The notes beneath the pieces were generated by a model that ran no database searches, was not told the DNA's origin, and was given only the letters and a program-made list of their open reading frames with translations. Position numbers and translations under genes: made by a program. Below are positions 25,901 to 40,900 of a stretch of 64,000 nucleotides of DNA, piece after piece (within the stretch, counting starts at the first letter, position 1; the number at the start of each line of letters is the position of its first letter). The DNA comes from Ariolimax columbianus (lineage: Eukaryota; Mollusca; Gastropoda; Stylommatophora; Arionidae), in assembly GCA_036924085.1 (NCBI GenBank), contig JAVGWX010000012.1, positions 3,773,249-3,837,248 of the forward strand, read 5' to 3'.

Positions 25901-28900
25901 TGTCAGGGTTGTGTGTTGTACAGGTAGGATTGTCAGGGTGTGTGTTGTACATTTAGGATTGTCAGGGTTGTGTGTTGTACAGGTAGGATTGTCAGGGTGT
26001 GTGTTGTACATTTAGGATTGTCAGGGTTGTGTGTTGTACAGGTAGGATTGTCAGGGTGTGTGTTGTACATTTAGGATTGTCAGGGTGTGTGTTGTACAGG
26101 TAGGATTGTCAGGTTTGTGTGTTGTACAGGTAGGATTGTCAGGTTTGTGTGTTGTACAGGTAGGATTGTCAGGTTTGTGGATTGTACAGGTAGGATTGTC
26201 AGGTTTGTGTGTTGTACAGGAAGGATTGTCAGGTTTGTGTGTTGTACAGGTAGGATTGTCAGGGTGTGTGTTGTACATTTAGGATTGTCAGGGTGTGTGT
26301 TGTACGTGTAGGATTGTCAGGGTGTGTGTTGTACGTGTAGGATTGTCAGGTTTGTATGTTGTACGTGTAGGATTGTCAGATCTGGAAATGTCCTTGATTG
26401 AACAGCGTACAAGTGTTAAACTCAGAAATCATCATCTGAGACAGTAACCTTGCCTAATAAAGCATCTGATGATGCTTTCATGGTGATGTCCTCATAATGA
26501 TGTCATCATGATGATGTCATCATGATGATGCTGTCATGGAGAAATCACAGGTTTGTGAGTGGCACAAATGTTTCTGTGAAGGCCATGGTAGTGTCAATGA
26601 TAATCCACATAATGTGATAAGCAATAAAAACATGGAGCGTGTTCAAAACATTGTTGGTGCTGACAGAAGACGTAGTAAAGAGAACATAGCCTCACAAGTT
26701 AAAATATCTGTTGGAAGTTACCACATTATTCTCTGCACTGAACTGCACATGGACTGTGTTTGTCAGGACTTGGTTCCCAAAGTGGTATCTTCTGAACAGA
26801 AAGGAACAAGATTGACTATGACAAATGACCTAATCGCTATGGATGATCAAGATAGCAATGAGACGGGACATAGGGAGTTTTTTGTATGGTTCTCAGACCA
26901 AACAAAACACCAGTCCTCTGAATGGAAATAAACATCATCTCCCAGGACACAGAAATTTCATTTGGATAACAAGAAAAGTGTATTGTCTACCATGAATTCA
27001 TTCCTCAAGGTCAAACAAGGAAGTGTACGCTGATATCCTCAGTTGTCTAAAAGATTCAATCAGAAGGAAACCCCCAGAGTATTGGAGTGGATTCTGCTGC
27101 ATGACAATACACATCAATCCCTGCTGGTGCAGCAGTTCCTCACAATGCACAATGTTGCTGCCATGGAACATCCTCCATTTTTTCCCAACCTGGCAATATC
27201 TGATTTGTTCTTGTTCTCTCACTGAAATCGGCACTGATAGAGCAGCAATTCAAGTATATTGTGGACATTATCACCAATGTGACAAGGCAGCTCCGAGAGT
27301 TGTCAAAGAATGGGTTCCAGGAATGTTTCCGCGGCTGTATGGATGTTGGCAAAAGTAGGAAGCTGCCAAAGGAAACTGTTGAAGAAAATGTAGTCTCAAT
27401 AATTGTTTTGTTACTTATCTGTACACAGTACACAACTTCTAGGAAGTCTGTAAGCTTGCTTGTATTTATCATCCACTGTGCTCATGTCTTGTTCGTCACA
27501 CTTGTACAGGATTTGGGAACTCACATAAATTTCTAATAGCTATTGGTTGTAATGTTTTGTCTGACACATTTGTTTGTGAACCATGTTGGAAACTTACACA
27601 AACTTGATAATAGTCAACAACTGTAGTCATGTTTTGTCCATCACATTTATCTACACAGGATGTTGAAGACTTGCATGATCGCCAGCATCACCATGGTCTT
27701 GATCAAGAGTACTCTCTGTCCGAGAACGAACGCTTACAGTTGGAGCAGGACACATCTGCAGGGGACACCACGCCACAATCAACACCCTCCAATGGTGATG
27801 ATGCTTGTGACAGCTCTCCAGAGGGCACAGAGATACAATCAACCATTGCTTCCTCAGTCGGACTGGAGGGAATGGATGACAGACGTGGGAGCTCCAGCGA
27901 TTCAGCTTCCCCGGACATGGAGAACGAGAAGCTGTATGTCAAACTGAAGGAGGTAATTGTGAAGCCTCAACCATCTTTCCTCTATTTTGAGACTAGACTT
28001 TTTCCCATTGAAATGACTTTATAAATGTCTTCATCTATTGTCAGGTGACATGTCATTGCCTGACACATGCTCTAATTTAGTATTGAACCGTCATGTTGTT
28101 GTATTTTCCCATGATTAAGTTGCCTTCCATTTTGATCCTTTGTTGCTATACAAAATGTTGTCAACAAAAGTGTTCTACCATACCACGATGACAAGTAAAA
28201 CTATTGTGTATCCAGAATAACAGGGAAATGGAGTGGCATGGACAGAATTTACAGTCAAGCAAATATTTGTCATCGTAGAATGGCCGCAATTCCGAATTTT
28301 CATGCACGGCTCGCAATGGCTGAGAGAGCGATATATTAGGAGATAATTCACATATCAACAGCTTGACAAGTGATTCGGCAGAATCAAACCCGCAACGTGA
28401 AGTTGACTATGTGATTTAGAATAATCTGACCCTGAATGTGAAGTGAAGTTGACTGTGATTCAGAACGATCAGACCCTGAATGTGAAGTTAACCGTGATTC
28501 AGAACGATCAGACCCTGAATGTGAAGTTGACTATGTGATTCAGAAGGAAGTCATACATAACATACCAACTAATAAATCATTTGTTCTGTAATAAATGTGT
28601 GTGTTAATTGTATGTATTAGAATCACATAATTTTATTTTTGATGTAACTTTTTCCAGTCCAACACAAATTAGGTGTCTGTTATGTAACTTAAGTTACATA
28701 AGACGAGTTCTTGTGATGTTCACATCATCAGATGAGTTCTTGTGATGTTCACACCATCTGACGAGATCTTGTAATGTTCACACCATCTGACGAATTCTTG
28801 TGGTGTTCACACCATCAGACGAGTTCTTGTGATGTTCACACCATTTGACGAGTTCTTGTGATGTTCACACCATCAGACGAGTTCTTATGATGTTCACACT

Positions 28901-31900
28901 AACAGACAAGTTCCCATGATTTTCACACCAACAGACAAGTTCCCATCATGTTCACACTATCAGATGAGTTCACATCATGTTCACACTATCAGATGAGTTC
29001 ACATCATGTTCACACTATAAGATGAGTTCACATCATGCTCACACTATCAGATGAGTCGGGATATTAGACAAACCAGATTCTCCATTCTTGACACCATTTG
29101 TTGCTGATCAATCTGTGTAGGCATTTAGCATATTTTAGTCAGATGCGATGTACCTGTAATTTCTTCCCCAATAAGCTGACATGTAATACAATTAGTGATT
29201 GGGTTGAGGGAAGAATCTCTGGAGAGCAGCAAATTATTGGAAACAACTGGGAATTTGGGGAAGGCTGTACTGTTGGATGGCATATCTTCCATTTAGTGTT
29301 CTGCTGTCTCTCATTTATGTGTACACTTTACCGCAGTCTCTCATTCATGTACACTTTACCCCAGTCTCTCGTTCATGTACACTTTACCGCAGTCTCTTAT
29401 TTATGTGTGCACTTTACCGCAGTCTCTCATTCATGTACACTTTACCCCCCTGTGTCTTCCCAGAGTCAATACAAGCTTGCGGTGACTGAAGCAGAGATTG
29501 CCAAACTGAAAGCCAAGGTAAGTCCCACGCCAGATGTGTTGAGACATCAGACCACACACAAACACTTGGACTAGACATCAGACCACACACAAACACTTGG
29601 ACTAGACATCAGACCACACACAAACACTTGGACTAGACATCAGACCACACACAAACACTAGGACTAGACATCAGACCACACACAAACACTTGGACTAGAC
29701 ATCAGACCACACACAAACACTTGGACTAGACATCAGACCACACACAAACACTTGGACTAGACATCAGACCACACACAAACACTTGGACTAGACATCAGAC
29801 CACACACAAACACTTGGACTAGACATCAGACCACACACAAACACTTGGACTAGACATCAGACCACACACAAACACTTGGACTAGACATCAGACCACACAC
29901 AAACACTTGGACTAGACATCAGACCACACACAAACACTTGGACTAGACATCAGACCACACACAAACACTTGGACTAGACATCAGACCACACACAAACACT
30001 TGGACTAGACATCAGACCACACACAAACACTTGGACTAGACATCAGACCACACACAAACACTAGGACTAGACATCAGACCACACACAAACACCTGAACTA
30101 GACATCAGACCACACACAAACACTTGGACTAGACATCAGACCACACACAAACACTTGGACTAGACATCAGACCACACACAAACACTTGGACTAGACATCA
30201 GACCACACACAAACACTAGGACTAGACATCAGACCACACACAAACACCTGAACTAGACATCAGACCACACACAAATACTAGGACTAGACATCAGACCACA
30301 CACAACCACTTGGACTAGACATCAGACCACACACAAACACTTGGACTAGACATCAGACCACACACAAACACTAGGACTAGACATCAGACCACACACAAAC
30401 ACTAGGACTAGACATCAGACCACACACAAACACTTGGACTAGACATCAGACCACACACAAACACTTGGACTAGACATCAGACCACACACAAACACTTGGA
30501 CTAGACATCAGACCACACACAAACACTTGGACTAGACATCAGACCACACACAAACACTTGGACTAGACATCAGACCACACACAAACACTTGGACTAGACA
30601 TCAGACCACACACAAACACTAGGACTCTCCATGACTGACAGTCAGGCATCAAACCACACATAAACACTAGGACTCTCCATGACTGACAGTCAGACCACAC
30701 ACAAACACTAGGACTCTCCATGACTGACAGTCAGACCACACACAAACACTAGGACTCTCCATGACTGACAGTCAGACTACATACAAACACTAGGACTCTC
30801 CATGACTGACAGTCAGGCATCAGACCACACACAAACACTAGGACTCTCCATGACTGACAGTCAGACCACACACAAACACTTGGACTCTCCATGACTGACA
30901 GTCAGACCACACACAAACACTAGGACTCTCCATGACTGACAGTCAGACCACACACAAACACTAGGACTCTCCATGACTGACAGTCAGACCACACACAAAC
31001 ACTTGGACTCTCCATGACTGACAGTCAGACCACATACAAACACTTGGACTCTCCATGACTGACAGTCAGGCTTCACACAAACACTAGGACTCTTCATGAC
31101 TGACAGTCAGACCACACACAAACACATGGACTCTCCATGACTGACAGTCAGACCACACACAAACACTAGGACTCTCCATGACTGACAGTCAGACCACACT
31201 CAAACACTTGGACTCTCCATGACTGACAGTCAGACATCACACCTCACACAAACACTTGGACTCTCCATGACTGACAGTCAGACATCACACCTCACACAAA
31301 CACTTGGACTCTCCATGACTGACAGTCAGACATCACACCTCACACAAACACTTGGACTTTCCATGACTGACAGTCAGACATCACACCTCACACAAACACT
31401 TGGACTCTCCATGACTGACAGTCAGACATCACACCTCACACAAACACTTGGACTCTCCATGACTGACAGTCAGACATCACACCTCACACAAACACTTGGA
31501 CTCTCCATGACTGACAGTCAGACATCACACCTCACACATACACTTGGACTCTCCATGACTGACAGTCAGACATCACACCTCACACAAACACGTGGCTTCT
31601 CCATGACTGACAGTCAGACATCACACCTCACACATACACTTTAACACTCCATCATAATCTTTAGTTTGTGTATGAGGCCACTTTAATATTTTATGCGTGG
31701 GAGCAATTTAAAGTTTCTTCATTGCAGCGATTGATAGCTTGTGTGGACATGGTTGAGAGCTTGTGTGTGGAGTGGACATGGTTGATAGCTTGTGTGTGGA
31801 CATGGTTGATAGCTTGTGTGTGGACAGGGCTGATAGCTTGTGTGTGAACATGGTTGATAGCTTGTGTGTGGAGTGGACATGGTTGATAGCTTGTGTGTGG

Positions 31901-34900
31901 ACAGGGTTGATAGCTTGTGTGTGAACATGGTTGATAGCTTGTGTGTGGAGTGGACAGGGTTGATAGCTTGTGTGTGGAGTGGACATGGTTGATAGCTTGT
32001 GTGTGGAGTGGACATGGTTGATAGCTTGTGTGTGGACATGGTTGATAGCTTGTGTGTGGAGTGGACATGGTTGATAGCTTGTGTGTGGACATGGTTGATA
32101 GCTTGTGTGTGGACATGGTTGATAGCTTGTGTGTGGACATGGTTGATAGCTTGTGTGTGGAGTGGACATGGTTGATAGCTTGTGTGTGGACAGGGTTGAT
32201 AGCTTGTGTGTGAACATGGTTGATAGCTTGTGTGTGGAGTGGACATGGTTGATAGCTTGTGTGTGGACAGGGTTGATAGCTTGTGTGTGAACATGGTTGA
32301 TAGCTTGTGTGTTTAGTGGACATGGTTGATAGCTTGTGTGTGGACATGGTTGATAGCTTGTGTGTGGACATGGTTGATAGCTTGTGTGTGGAGTGGACAT
32401 GGTTGATAGCTTGTGTGTGGACATGGTTGATAGCTTGTGTGTGAACATGGTTGATAGCTTGTGTGTGGAGTGGATATGGTTGATAGCTTGTGTGTGGACA
32501 TGGTTGATAGCTTGTGTGTGAACATGGTTGATAGCTTGTGTGTGGACATGGTTGATAGCTTGTGTGTGGACATGGTTGATAGCTTGTGTGTGGAGTGGAC
32601 ATGGTTGATAGCTTGTGTGGGGACATGGTTGATAGCTTGTGTGTGGACATGGTTGATAGCTTGTGTGTGGACATGGTTGATAGCTTGTGTGTTGACATGG
32701 TTGATATCTTATGTGTGGACATGGTTGATAGCTTGTGTGTGGACATGGTTGATAGCTTGTGTGTGGACATGGTTGAGAGCTTGTGTGTGGAGTGGACATG
32801 GTTGATAGCTTGTGTGTGGAGTGGACATGGTTGATAGCTTGTGTGAACATGGTTGATAGCTTGTGTGTGGACATGGTTGATAGCTTGTGTGTGGACATGG
32901 TTGATAGCTTGTGTGTGGAGTGGACATGGTTGATAGCTTGTGTGGGGACATGGTTGATAGCTTGTGTGTGGACATGGTTGATAGCTTGTGTGTGGACATG
33001 GTTGATAGCTTGTGTGTTGACATGGTTGATATCTTATGTGTGGACATGGTTGATAGCTTGTTTGTGGACATGGTTGATAGCTTGTGTGGGGACATGGTTG
33101 AGAGCTTGTGTGTGAAGTGGACATGGTTGATAGCTTGTGTGTGGAGTGGACATGGTTGATAGCTTGTGTGTGGACATGGTTGATAGCTTGTGTGTGGACA
33201 TGGTTGATAGCTTGTGTGTGGAGTGGACATGGTTGATAGCTTGTGTGGGGACATGGTTGATAGCTTGTGTGTGGAGTGGACATGGTTGATAGCTTGTGTG
33301 TGGAGTGGACATGGTTGATAGCTTGTGTGTGGGTATGGTTGATAGCTTGTTGTTTGGGTATGGTTGATAGCTTGTGTGTGGACATGGTTGATAGCTTGTG
33401 TGTGGAGTGGACATGGTTGATAGCTTGTGTGTGGACATGGTTGATAGCTTGTGTGTGGAGTGGACAGGGTTGATAGCTTGTGTGTGGGTATGGTTGATAG
33501 CTTGTGTGTGGAGTGGACATGGTTGATAGCTTGTGTGTGGACATGGTTGATAGCTTGTGTGTGGAGTGGACATGGTTGATAGCTTGTGTGTGGACATGGT
33601 TGATAGCTTGTGTGTGGAGTGGACATGGTTGATAGCTTGTGTGTGGAGTGGACATGGTTGATAGCTTGTGTGTGGACATGGTTGATAGCTTGTGTGTGGA
33701 CATGGTTGATAGCTTGTGTGTGGACATGGTTGATAGGATGAAGACAATCTTACGCATGTATTGAAATGTCTACAGCTTCTAGTGCTGGAAAGTACAGAGG
33801 GACAAAAGAAAGTTCTTGAGAAGAAGCTGGAGGAACAGTCCAGGAAGTCTCAGGAAAAAGAGAAACACTTTGATGCCCTCAAGAAAGAGTTGTCTCAGTA
33901 CAAGGTACCTCCTAGTTGGTTTAGCTGATGCTCTCAAATTTGTGTAGCCGCAACTGAATTGAAAGTCAGCCATCCAATGTCATTGTTGGTCTTCTGTGAG
34001 CCTGTCCTGACTCTTTCAATTCCTGTACCATGTAGGGAGTTTTGTTTCTAGAGCTTTCTGTGAATGGTGGAATGAACTGTCCTATGAGTTTGAGTATCCT
34101 GCCTCAGATCACATTGTTAACCCCTAACAGTCCACTCATTTAGCTGATTTGTGTCCTTTTATCTGGACTCAAATGCTGGAATTCCGTGCAACAAAGTTTT
34201 ATTCAACATGAAATTAATAAAATTATGATCTAAACATGTACAACACAAATAATTTCAGTTTCTAGGTCAAGAAGTATTCATAATAAAATGATATATCTGT
34301 ATAGCCCTGCATTAGAAGAGTAACCTCCAACAATATCAAAATTATTGAACCATCAGTCAGTCACTCCAGCAAAATGAGGCTTACGGTTATTTTGAACAGA
34401 CTGTTCTTGATATATATAAACAATTTAGACATTGATATGGGATTTATGATTGCAAAATTTGCTGACGACACAAAACTATGCAGTAGTGTCTCATCTAAAG
34501 CAGACGTGGATATATTGAGGTCGGATTTAGATCAAATTAAAGAATGGTCTGTAAGCTGGCAAATGGAGTTTAATGTAGATAAATGTACAGTCATCCACAT
34601 GGGTAGATCCAATATGGAACATAATTACAGAATGGGCAAGAAAAATATTAGAAAGATAGATAAGGAAAGGGACCTAGGGGGTTATAATAGATCATACAGG
34701 AAAGGTGAGTTAGCAAGTTAAGGTAGCAGTGAAAAAGGCAAATGCAATGTTAGGTATGATAAAAAGAAATATTAAACATAGGAGCAAGGAAGTGATAGTC
34801 AAACTGTATAAAGCTTTAGTTAGACCTAGATTGGAGTACTGTGTACAGGTGTGGAGTCCTTATCATAGAGGGGATATAAACATGTTGGAAAGAATACAAA

Positions 34901-37900
34901 AAAGAGCGACAAAGCTGATAGTGGGATTCCAGAATTATAGTTATGAGGAAAGACTCATAAAAACCGGCCTACAGTGTCTCGAAGAGAGAAGAATTCGTGG
35001 TGACTTAATACAGGTTTATAAGATGATCAGAGGAATCGATAAATTAGACTATAACAAGTTTTTTAAAATACAGCTACCCACAAGAACAAGAGGGCATAGC
35101 TACAAGCTGACTAAAGAGAGGTCCAGATTAGATATTAGGAAATATTTTTTTAGTCAGAGAGTGGTGTCTGCTTGGAATGCATTGCCAGTGGAGGTAGTGG
35201 AGGCGGGGACAGTTAATGCATTTAAGAATAGATTGGATGTGCATAGCTTTTAGAGCAAGGTGATGTAAATGTAACTGGTTGTATACAGACTCCGCAGGGT
35301 CTTCTAAACCAGTATAAAGACTTTAAGATAAGACTGCAACCAAGGATAGAAAACATTATTGCGGAAGAAGCCGGTTTTCAGGCTGATCGTAGCAGAATTG
35401 AACACATTTTCAATCTGTGTCTGCCCTACGAAAAATACCTTGAGCATAATCAAAAGCTATACCAAGTCTTTTTTTATTTTAAAAAAGCTTTTGACTGGCA
35501 TGAGATCCTTTAGGCAACTATACAAAAATATAAAATGGGGTGTCGACTTACTTACGTCATTGAGAAACTCTACTCCCAAGCCACCAGTGCAGTTTACCTA
35601 AACGGGTTAACTGGGCAATGGTTCTCCACGTCAACCGGTGTACAAGAATGTATTCTTTCACAGACCCTATTCAACGTTTGTCTTGAACGTATCATGTCCG
35701 AAGATCTGGAGGATCATATGATTACTGTCAGCATAAATGGTCGTACACTCACAAATCTCTGGGTACTGTCAGCATAGGTGGTCGTACACTCACCAATCTC
35801 TTAGTACCATCAGCGTAGGTGGTCGTACACTCACCAATCTCTGGGTACTGTCAGCATAGGTGGTCGTACACTCACCACTCTCTGGGTACAGTCAGCGTAG
35901 GTGGCCGTACACTCACCAATCTCTGGGTACTGTCAGCATAGGTTATCGCACACTCACCACTCTCTGGGTACCATCAGCGTAAGTGGTCATTCACTCACCA
36001 CTCTCTGGGTACTGTCAGCGTAGGTGGTCGAAGACTCACAAATCTCCGGTTTGCTGATGACATTACCGGGTTGGGTGGAACAGAGCTAGAACATACGAGT
36101 CTAATCTCAAAACTTGACAATGCTCAAAAGTTTGGAATGGAAATTAGAGCAGAGAAGAGTAAAATCATAATCAGCGTCTTATAGGGCCTGAAATGTCTGA
36201 TTGCAATCAAAGACAGACACTGCAAATTGTTAAACAGTGTAAATATCTAGAAGCATTGATGGATGCAGACAGTTTCAGAACTGAGATTCAGGCAAGAACA
36301 GTGATGACCATGACTGATCTGACTGAACTGAGATTCAGGCAAGAACAGTGATGACCATGACTGATCTGACTGAACTGAGATTCAGGCAAGAACAGTGATG
36401 ACCATGACTGATCTGACTGAACTGAGATTCAGGCAAGAACAGTGATGACCATGACTGATCTGACTGAACTGAGATTCAGGCAAGAACAGTGATGACCATG
36501 ACTGATCTGACTGAACTGAGATTCAGGCAAGAACAGTGATGACCATGACTGATCTGACTGAACTGAGATTCAGGCAAGAACAGTGAGGACCATGGCTGAT
36601 CTGACTGAACTGAGATTCAGGCAAGAACAGTGATGACCATGACTGATCTGACTGAACTGAGATTCAGGCAAGAACAGTGATGACCATGACTGATCTGACT
36701 GAACTGAGATTCAGGCAAGAACAGTGATGACCATGGCTGATCTGACTGAACTGAGATTCAGGCAAGAACAGTGATGACCATGACTGATTGACTGAACTGA
36801 GATTCAGGCAAGAACAGCGATGACCATGACTGATCTGACTGAACTGAGATTCAGGCAAGAACAGCGATGACCATGACTGATTGACTGAACTGAGATTCAG
36901 GCAAGAACAGTGATGACCATGGCTGATCTGACTGAACTGATATTCAGGCAAGAACAGTGATGACCATGACTGATTGACTGAACTGAGATTCAGGCAAGAA
37001 CAGTGATGACCATGACTGATCTGACTGAACTGAGATTCAGGCAAGAACAGTGATGACCATGACTGATCTGAGATTCAGGCAAGAACAGTGATGACCATGA
37101 CTGATCTGACTGAACTGAGATTCAGGCAAGAACAGTGATGACCATGACTGATCTGACTGAACTGAGATTCAGGCAAGAACAGCGATGACCATGACTGATC
37201 TGACTGAACTGAGATGCAGGCAAGAACAGCGATGACCATGACTGATCTGACTGAACTGAGACCGCTATGGAGAGACAAAAACATCAATCTGAAGTCCAAA
37301 TTGAGTTTAATGTATGCACTCGTCACTTCCGTGTACTTTTACGCATGCGAAACTTGGACTTGTGCTACGTTACAAATAAGACAGTTCGGGACACCATTAA
37401 GAGAGAGGAAGGTTAATATAAAGACCTATTGACTATGGTAATAGCATGAAAACTCAAATGGTATGGGCATGTTTCAAGATTGTCTGGGTTGACGACGATC
37501 GTGGAAGGTACTGTGCTTGGGAAGCGTAAGTGAGGAAAACAAAATAAGTGATGGGAAGACAACATCAGAGAGTGGACGGGAAGGTCCATAGCTAGAACAA
37601 ATATCCTGGCACAAAAACAGAGTGGAGTGGCAGAAACTGGTCCAACAATCTACAGTATTGGTGCCTGGAGTGGCAGGAACTGGTCCAACAATCTGCAGTA
37701 TTGGTGCCTGGAGTGGCAGGAACTGGTCCAACAATCTACAGTATTGGTGACTGGAGTGGCAGGAACTGGTCCAACAATCTGGAGTGTTGGTGCCTGGATT
37801 GGCAGGAACTGGTCCAACAATCTACAGTATTGGTGCCTGGAGTGGCAGGAACTGGTCCAACAATCTACAGTATTGGTGCCTGGAGTGGCAGGAACTGGTC

Positions 37901-40900
37901 AAACAATCTGCAGTATTGGTGCCTGGAGTGGCAGGAACTGGTCCAACAATCTACAGTATTGGTGACTGGAGTGGCAGGAACTGGTCCAACAATCTACAGT
38001 ATTGGTGCCTGGAGTGGCAGGAACTGGTCCAACAATCTACAGTATTGGTGCCTGGAGTGGCAGGAATTGGTCCAACAATCTACAGTATTGGTGTCTGGAG
38101 TGGCAGGAACTGGTCCAACAATCTACAGTATTGATGCCTGGAGTGGCAGGAACTGGTCCAACAATCTACAGTATTGGTGCCTGGAGTGGCAGGAACTGGT
38201 CCAACAATCTGGAGTGTTGGTGCCTGGATTGGCAGGAACTGGTCCAACAATCTACAGTATTGGTGCCTGGAGTGGCAGGAACTGGTCCAACAATCTACAG
38301 TATTGGTGCCTGGAGTGGCAGGAACTGGTCCAACAATCTACAGTATTGGTGCCTGGAGTGGCAGGAATTGGTCCAACTATCTACAGTATTGGTGCCTGGA
38401 GTGGCAGGAACTGGTCCAACAATCTACAGTATTGGTGGCCCAATGGAGGTGCAGGAACTGGTCCAGCAATCTACAGTATTGATGACTGGAGTGGCAGGAA
38501 CTGGTCCAACAATCTACAGTATTGGTGCCTGGAGTGGCAGGAACTGGTCCAACAATCTACAGTATTGGTGCCTGGAGTGGCAGGAACTAGTCCAACAATC
38601 TACAGTATTGGTGGCCCAATGGAGTGGCAGGAACTGGTCCAACAATCTACAGTATTGGTGCCTGGAGTGGCAGGAACTGGTCCAACAATCTACAGTATTG
38701 GTGTCTGGAGTGGCAGGAACTGGTCCAACAATCTACAGTATTGGTGTCTGGAGTGGCAGGAACTGGTCCAACAATCTACAGTATTGGTGGCCCAATGGAG
38801 GGGCAGGAACTGGTCCAACAATCTACAGTATTGGTGCCTGGAGTGGCAGGAACTGGTCCAACAATCTACAGTATTGGTGCCCCAATGGAGTGGCAGGAAC
38901 TGGTCCAACAATCTACAGTATTGGTGCCTGGAGTGGCAGGAACTGGTCCAACAATCTACAGTATTGGTGCCCCAATGGAGTGGCAGGAACTGGTCCAACA
39001 ATCTACAGTATTGGTGCCTGGAGTGGCAGGAACTGGTCCAACAATCTACAGTATTGGTGTCTGGAGTGGCAGGAACTGGTCCAACAATCTACAGTATTGG
39101 TGGCCCAATGGAGGGGCAGGAACTGGTCCAACAATCTACAGTATTGGTGGCCCAATGGAGGGGCAGGAACTAGTCCAACAATCTACAGTATTGGTGCCTG
39201 GAGTGGCAGGAACTGGTCCAACAATCTACAGTATTGGTGCCCCAATGGAGTGGCAGGAACTGGTCCAACAATCTACAGTATTGGTGCCTGGAGTGGCAGG
39301 AACTGGTCCAACAATCTACAGTATTGGTGCCCCAATGGAGTGGCAGGAACTGGTCCAACAATCTACAGTATTGGCGACTGGAGTGGCAGGAACTGGTCCA
39401 ACAATCTACAGTATTGGTGCCTGGAGTGGCGGGAACTGGTCCAACAATCTACAGTATTGGTGCCCCAATGACCTTTCAGGTTGCGGGAAGGATGATCATG
39501 GTGAAGAATAACAGTAGTGCGCAGATAGATATTGGAGGGAACATTTTTTTTATACCTATCACGTCATGTATTTCACCAATATATCCGTCCAATTCCTTAA
39601 CACTTACCTTATGTGTCCTAGTCAAAGTCTGAATCGGGCAAGCGTTGAATATCTACGAATAATCCAGATCATTGGACTGATAAAATAATAAATAATTTCT
39701 GAAGAGAGAATCCATATCTGAAAAATTTGTCACAAATTTAAATGACATCCAATTCATAGGCCGTTATGAGAAAATGGTTGTGTCACGTGTCTTGGATGTT
39801 TGGTTATATTTTTGTCTTCCTAACCACACAGAGTTGGTTGCTATGCAACAATGGCAGATGCTAGTGTTAAATGGACAAATTCAGATGGATCAGTTCAACA
39901 TTATAATTTCCGACTGGTCGAACTAAACACTGCCAAGCTGAACAGAGTTAGTTGATCTTAGGACATGCTCTCTGTGGCAGTGGCACTATTGTTGTCTCTG
40001 TCACTCATACACTGTGTCTTCTATGTCATGTAATGACTGACTAATGTGTCATATGTGACTAATGATGTGTCATCTGATGACCTAATGATGTGTCATTGAT
40101 GACATAATGATGTGTTACATAGTGACCTAATGATGTGTCACATAACAGTCTGTCTTGTCTCTCCAAGGACATGATGGTGGCCTCCCAGAGTCAGCACATT
40201 GAGCTGGAGAAGAAGGTCCGGGAACTTGGGGCTCTAGAGAAGAAGTACCACAAGGCCAAGAAGCTGATCAAGGACTACCAGCTGAGGTGAGTCTTGTGGT
40301 TGACTTGATGAGGGTTTTGGTTGTCAAGGTGAGGGTTGGGGATGTGAGGGTTGTGGAGGTGAGGACTATGAAGGTAAGGGTTGTTGAGGTGAGGGTTGTG
40401 AAAGTGAGGACTGTGAAGGTGAGGATTGTGTAGGTAAGGGTTGTGGGGTGAGGGCTGTGGGGGTGAGGACTGTGAAGGTGAGGATTGTGTAGGTGAGGAC
40501 TATGAAGGTAAGGGTTGTGGAGGTGAGGGTTGTGAAAGTGAGGACTGTGAAGGTGAGGATTGTGTAGGTAAGGGGTGAGGGCTGTGGAGGTGAGGGCTGT
40601 GACCCTGTTATTTGATAAGGTTATATTGTCTAGTCGCCCAGTGAAATGATGCATTTTATCTTCAAGGGAGTCATGGTAGATGTCAGTTGTTGTGTCATAA
40701 AGTAAGGAGAGAGACCATCTGTGAACACCTACCACAATATGTTCACATTCATATGTCATGTTGGCTTCACATCTCATGTTGGCTTCAGATCTCATGTTGG
40801 CTTCACACATCAAGTAGAGTTGACATGTCATGTTGGCTTCACATGTCATGCTGGCTTCACATCTCTTGCTGGCTTCACATGTCAAGTGGCTTCTCATGTC

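Larger units (their letters stand above)
35328..39510 (+). mobile_element. RTE-like LINE with three internal tandem arrays
   Basis: Order of fragments: [35 protein letters not shown] (motif A); [56 protein letters not shown] (catalytic, about 36050); [49 protein letters not shown]; and ORF end PFRLRE at about 39473, with a gatgatcatggtgaaga tail. All match RTE-type endonuclease-reverse transcriptases common in marine invertebrates. Three segments are tandemly amplified (35716-36045, 36270-37260, 37620-39470). Stops and frameshifts make it inactive. Confidence 0.88.

Noticed and set aside
25677..26311. Open frames on both strands over the 29-30-bp array (VVQVGLSG / Cys-rich)
   Set aside because: Both strands are open and repeat-derived; no independent support.
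37701..39511. Open frames of up to 490 codons rich in Trp/Asn/Gly
   Set aside because: Repeat translation of an array amplified from a LINE C-terminus; not an independent protein.
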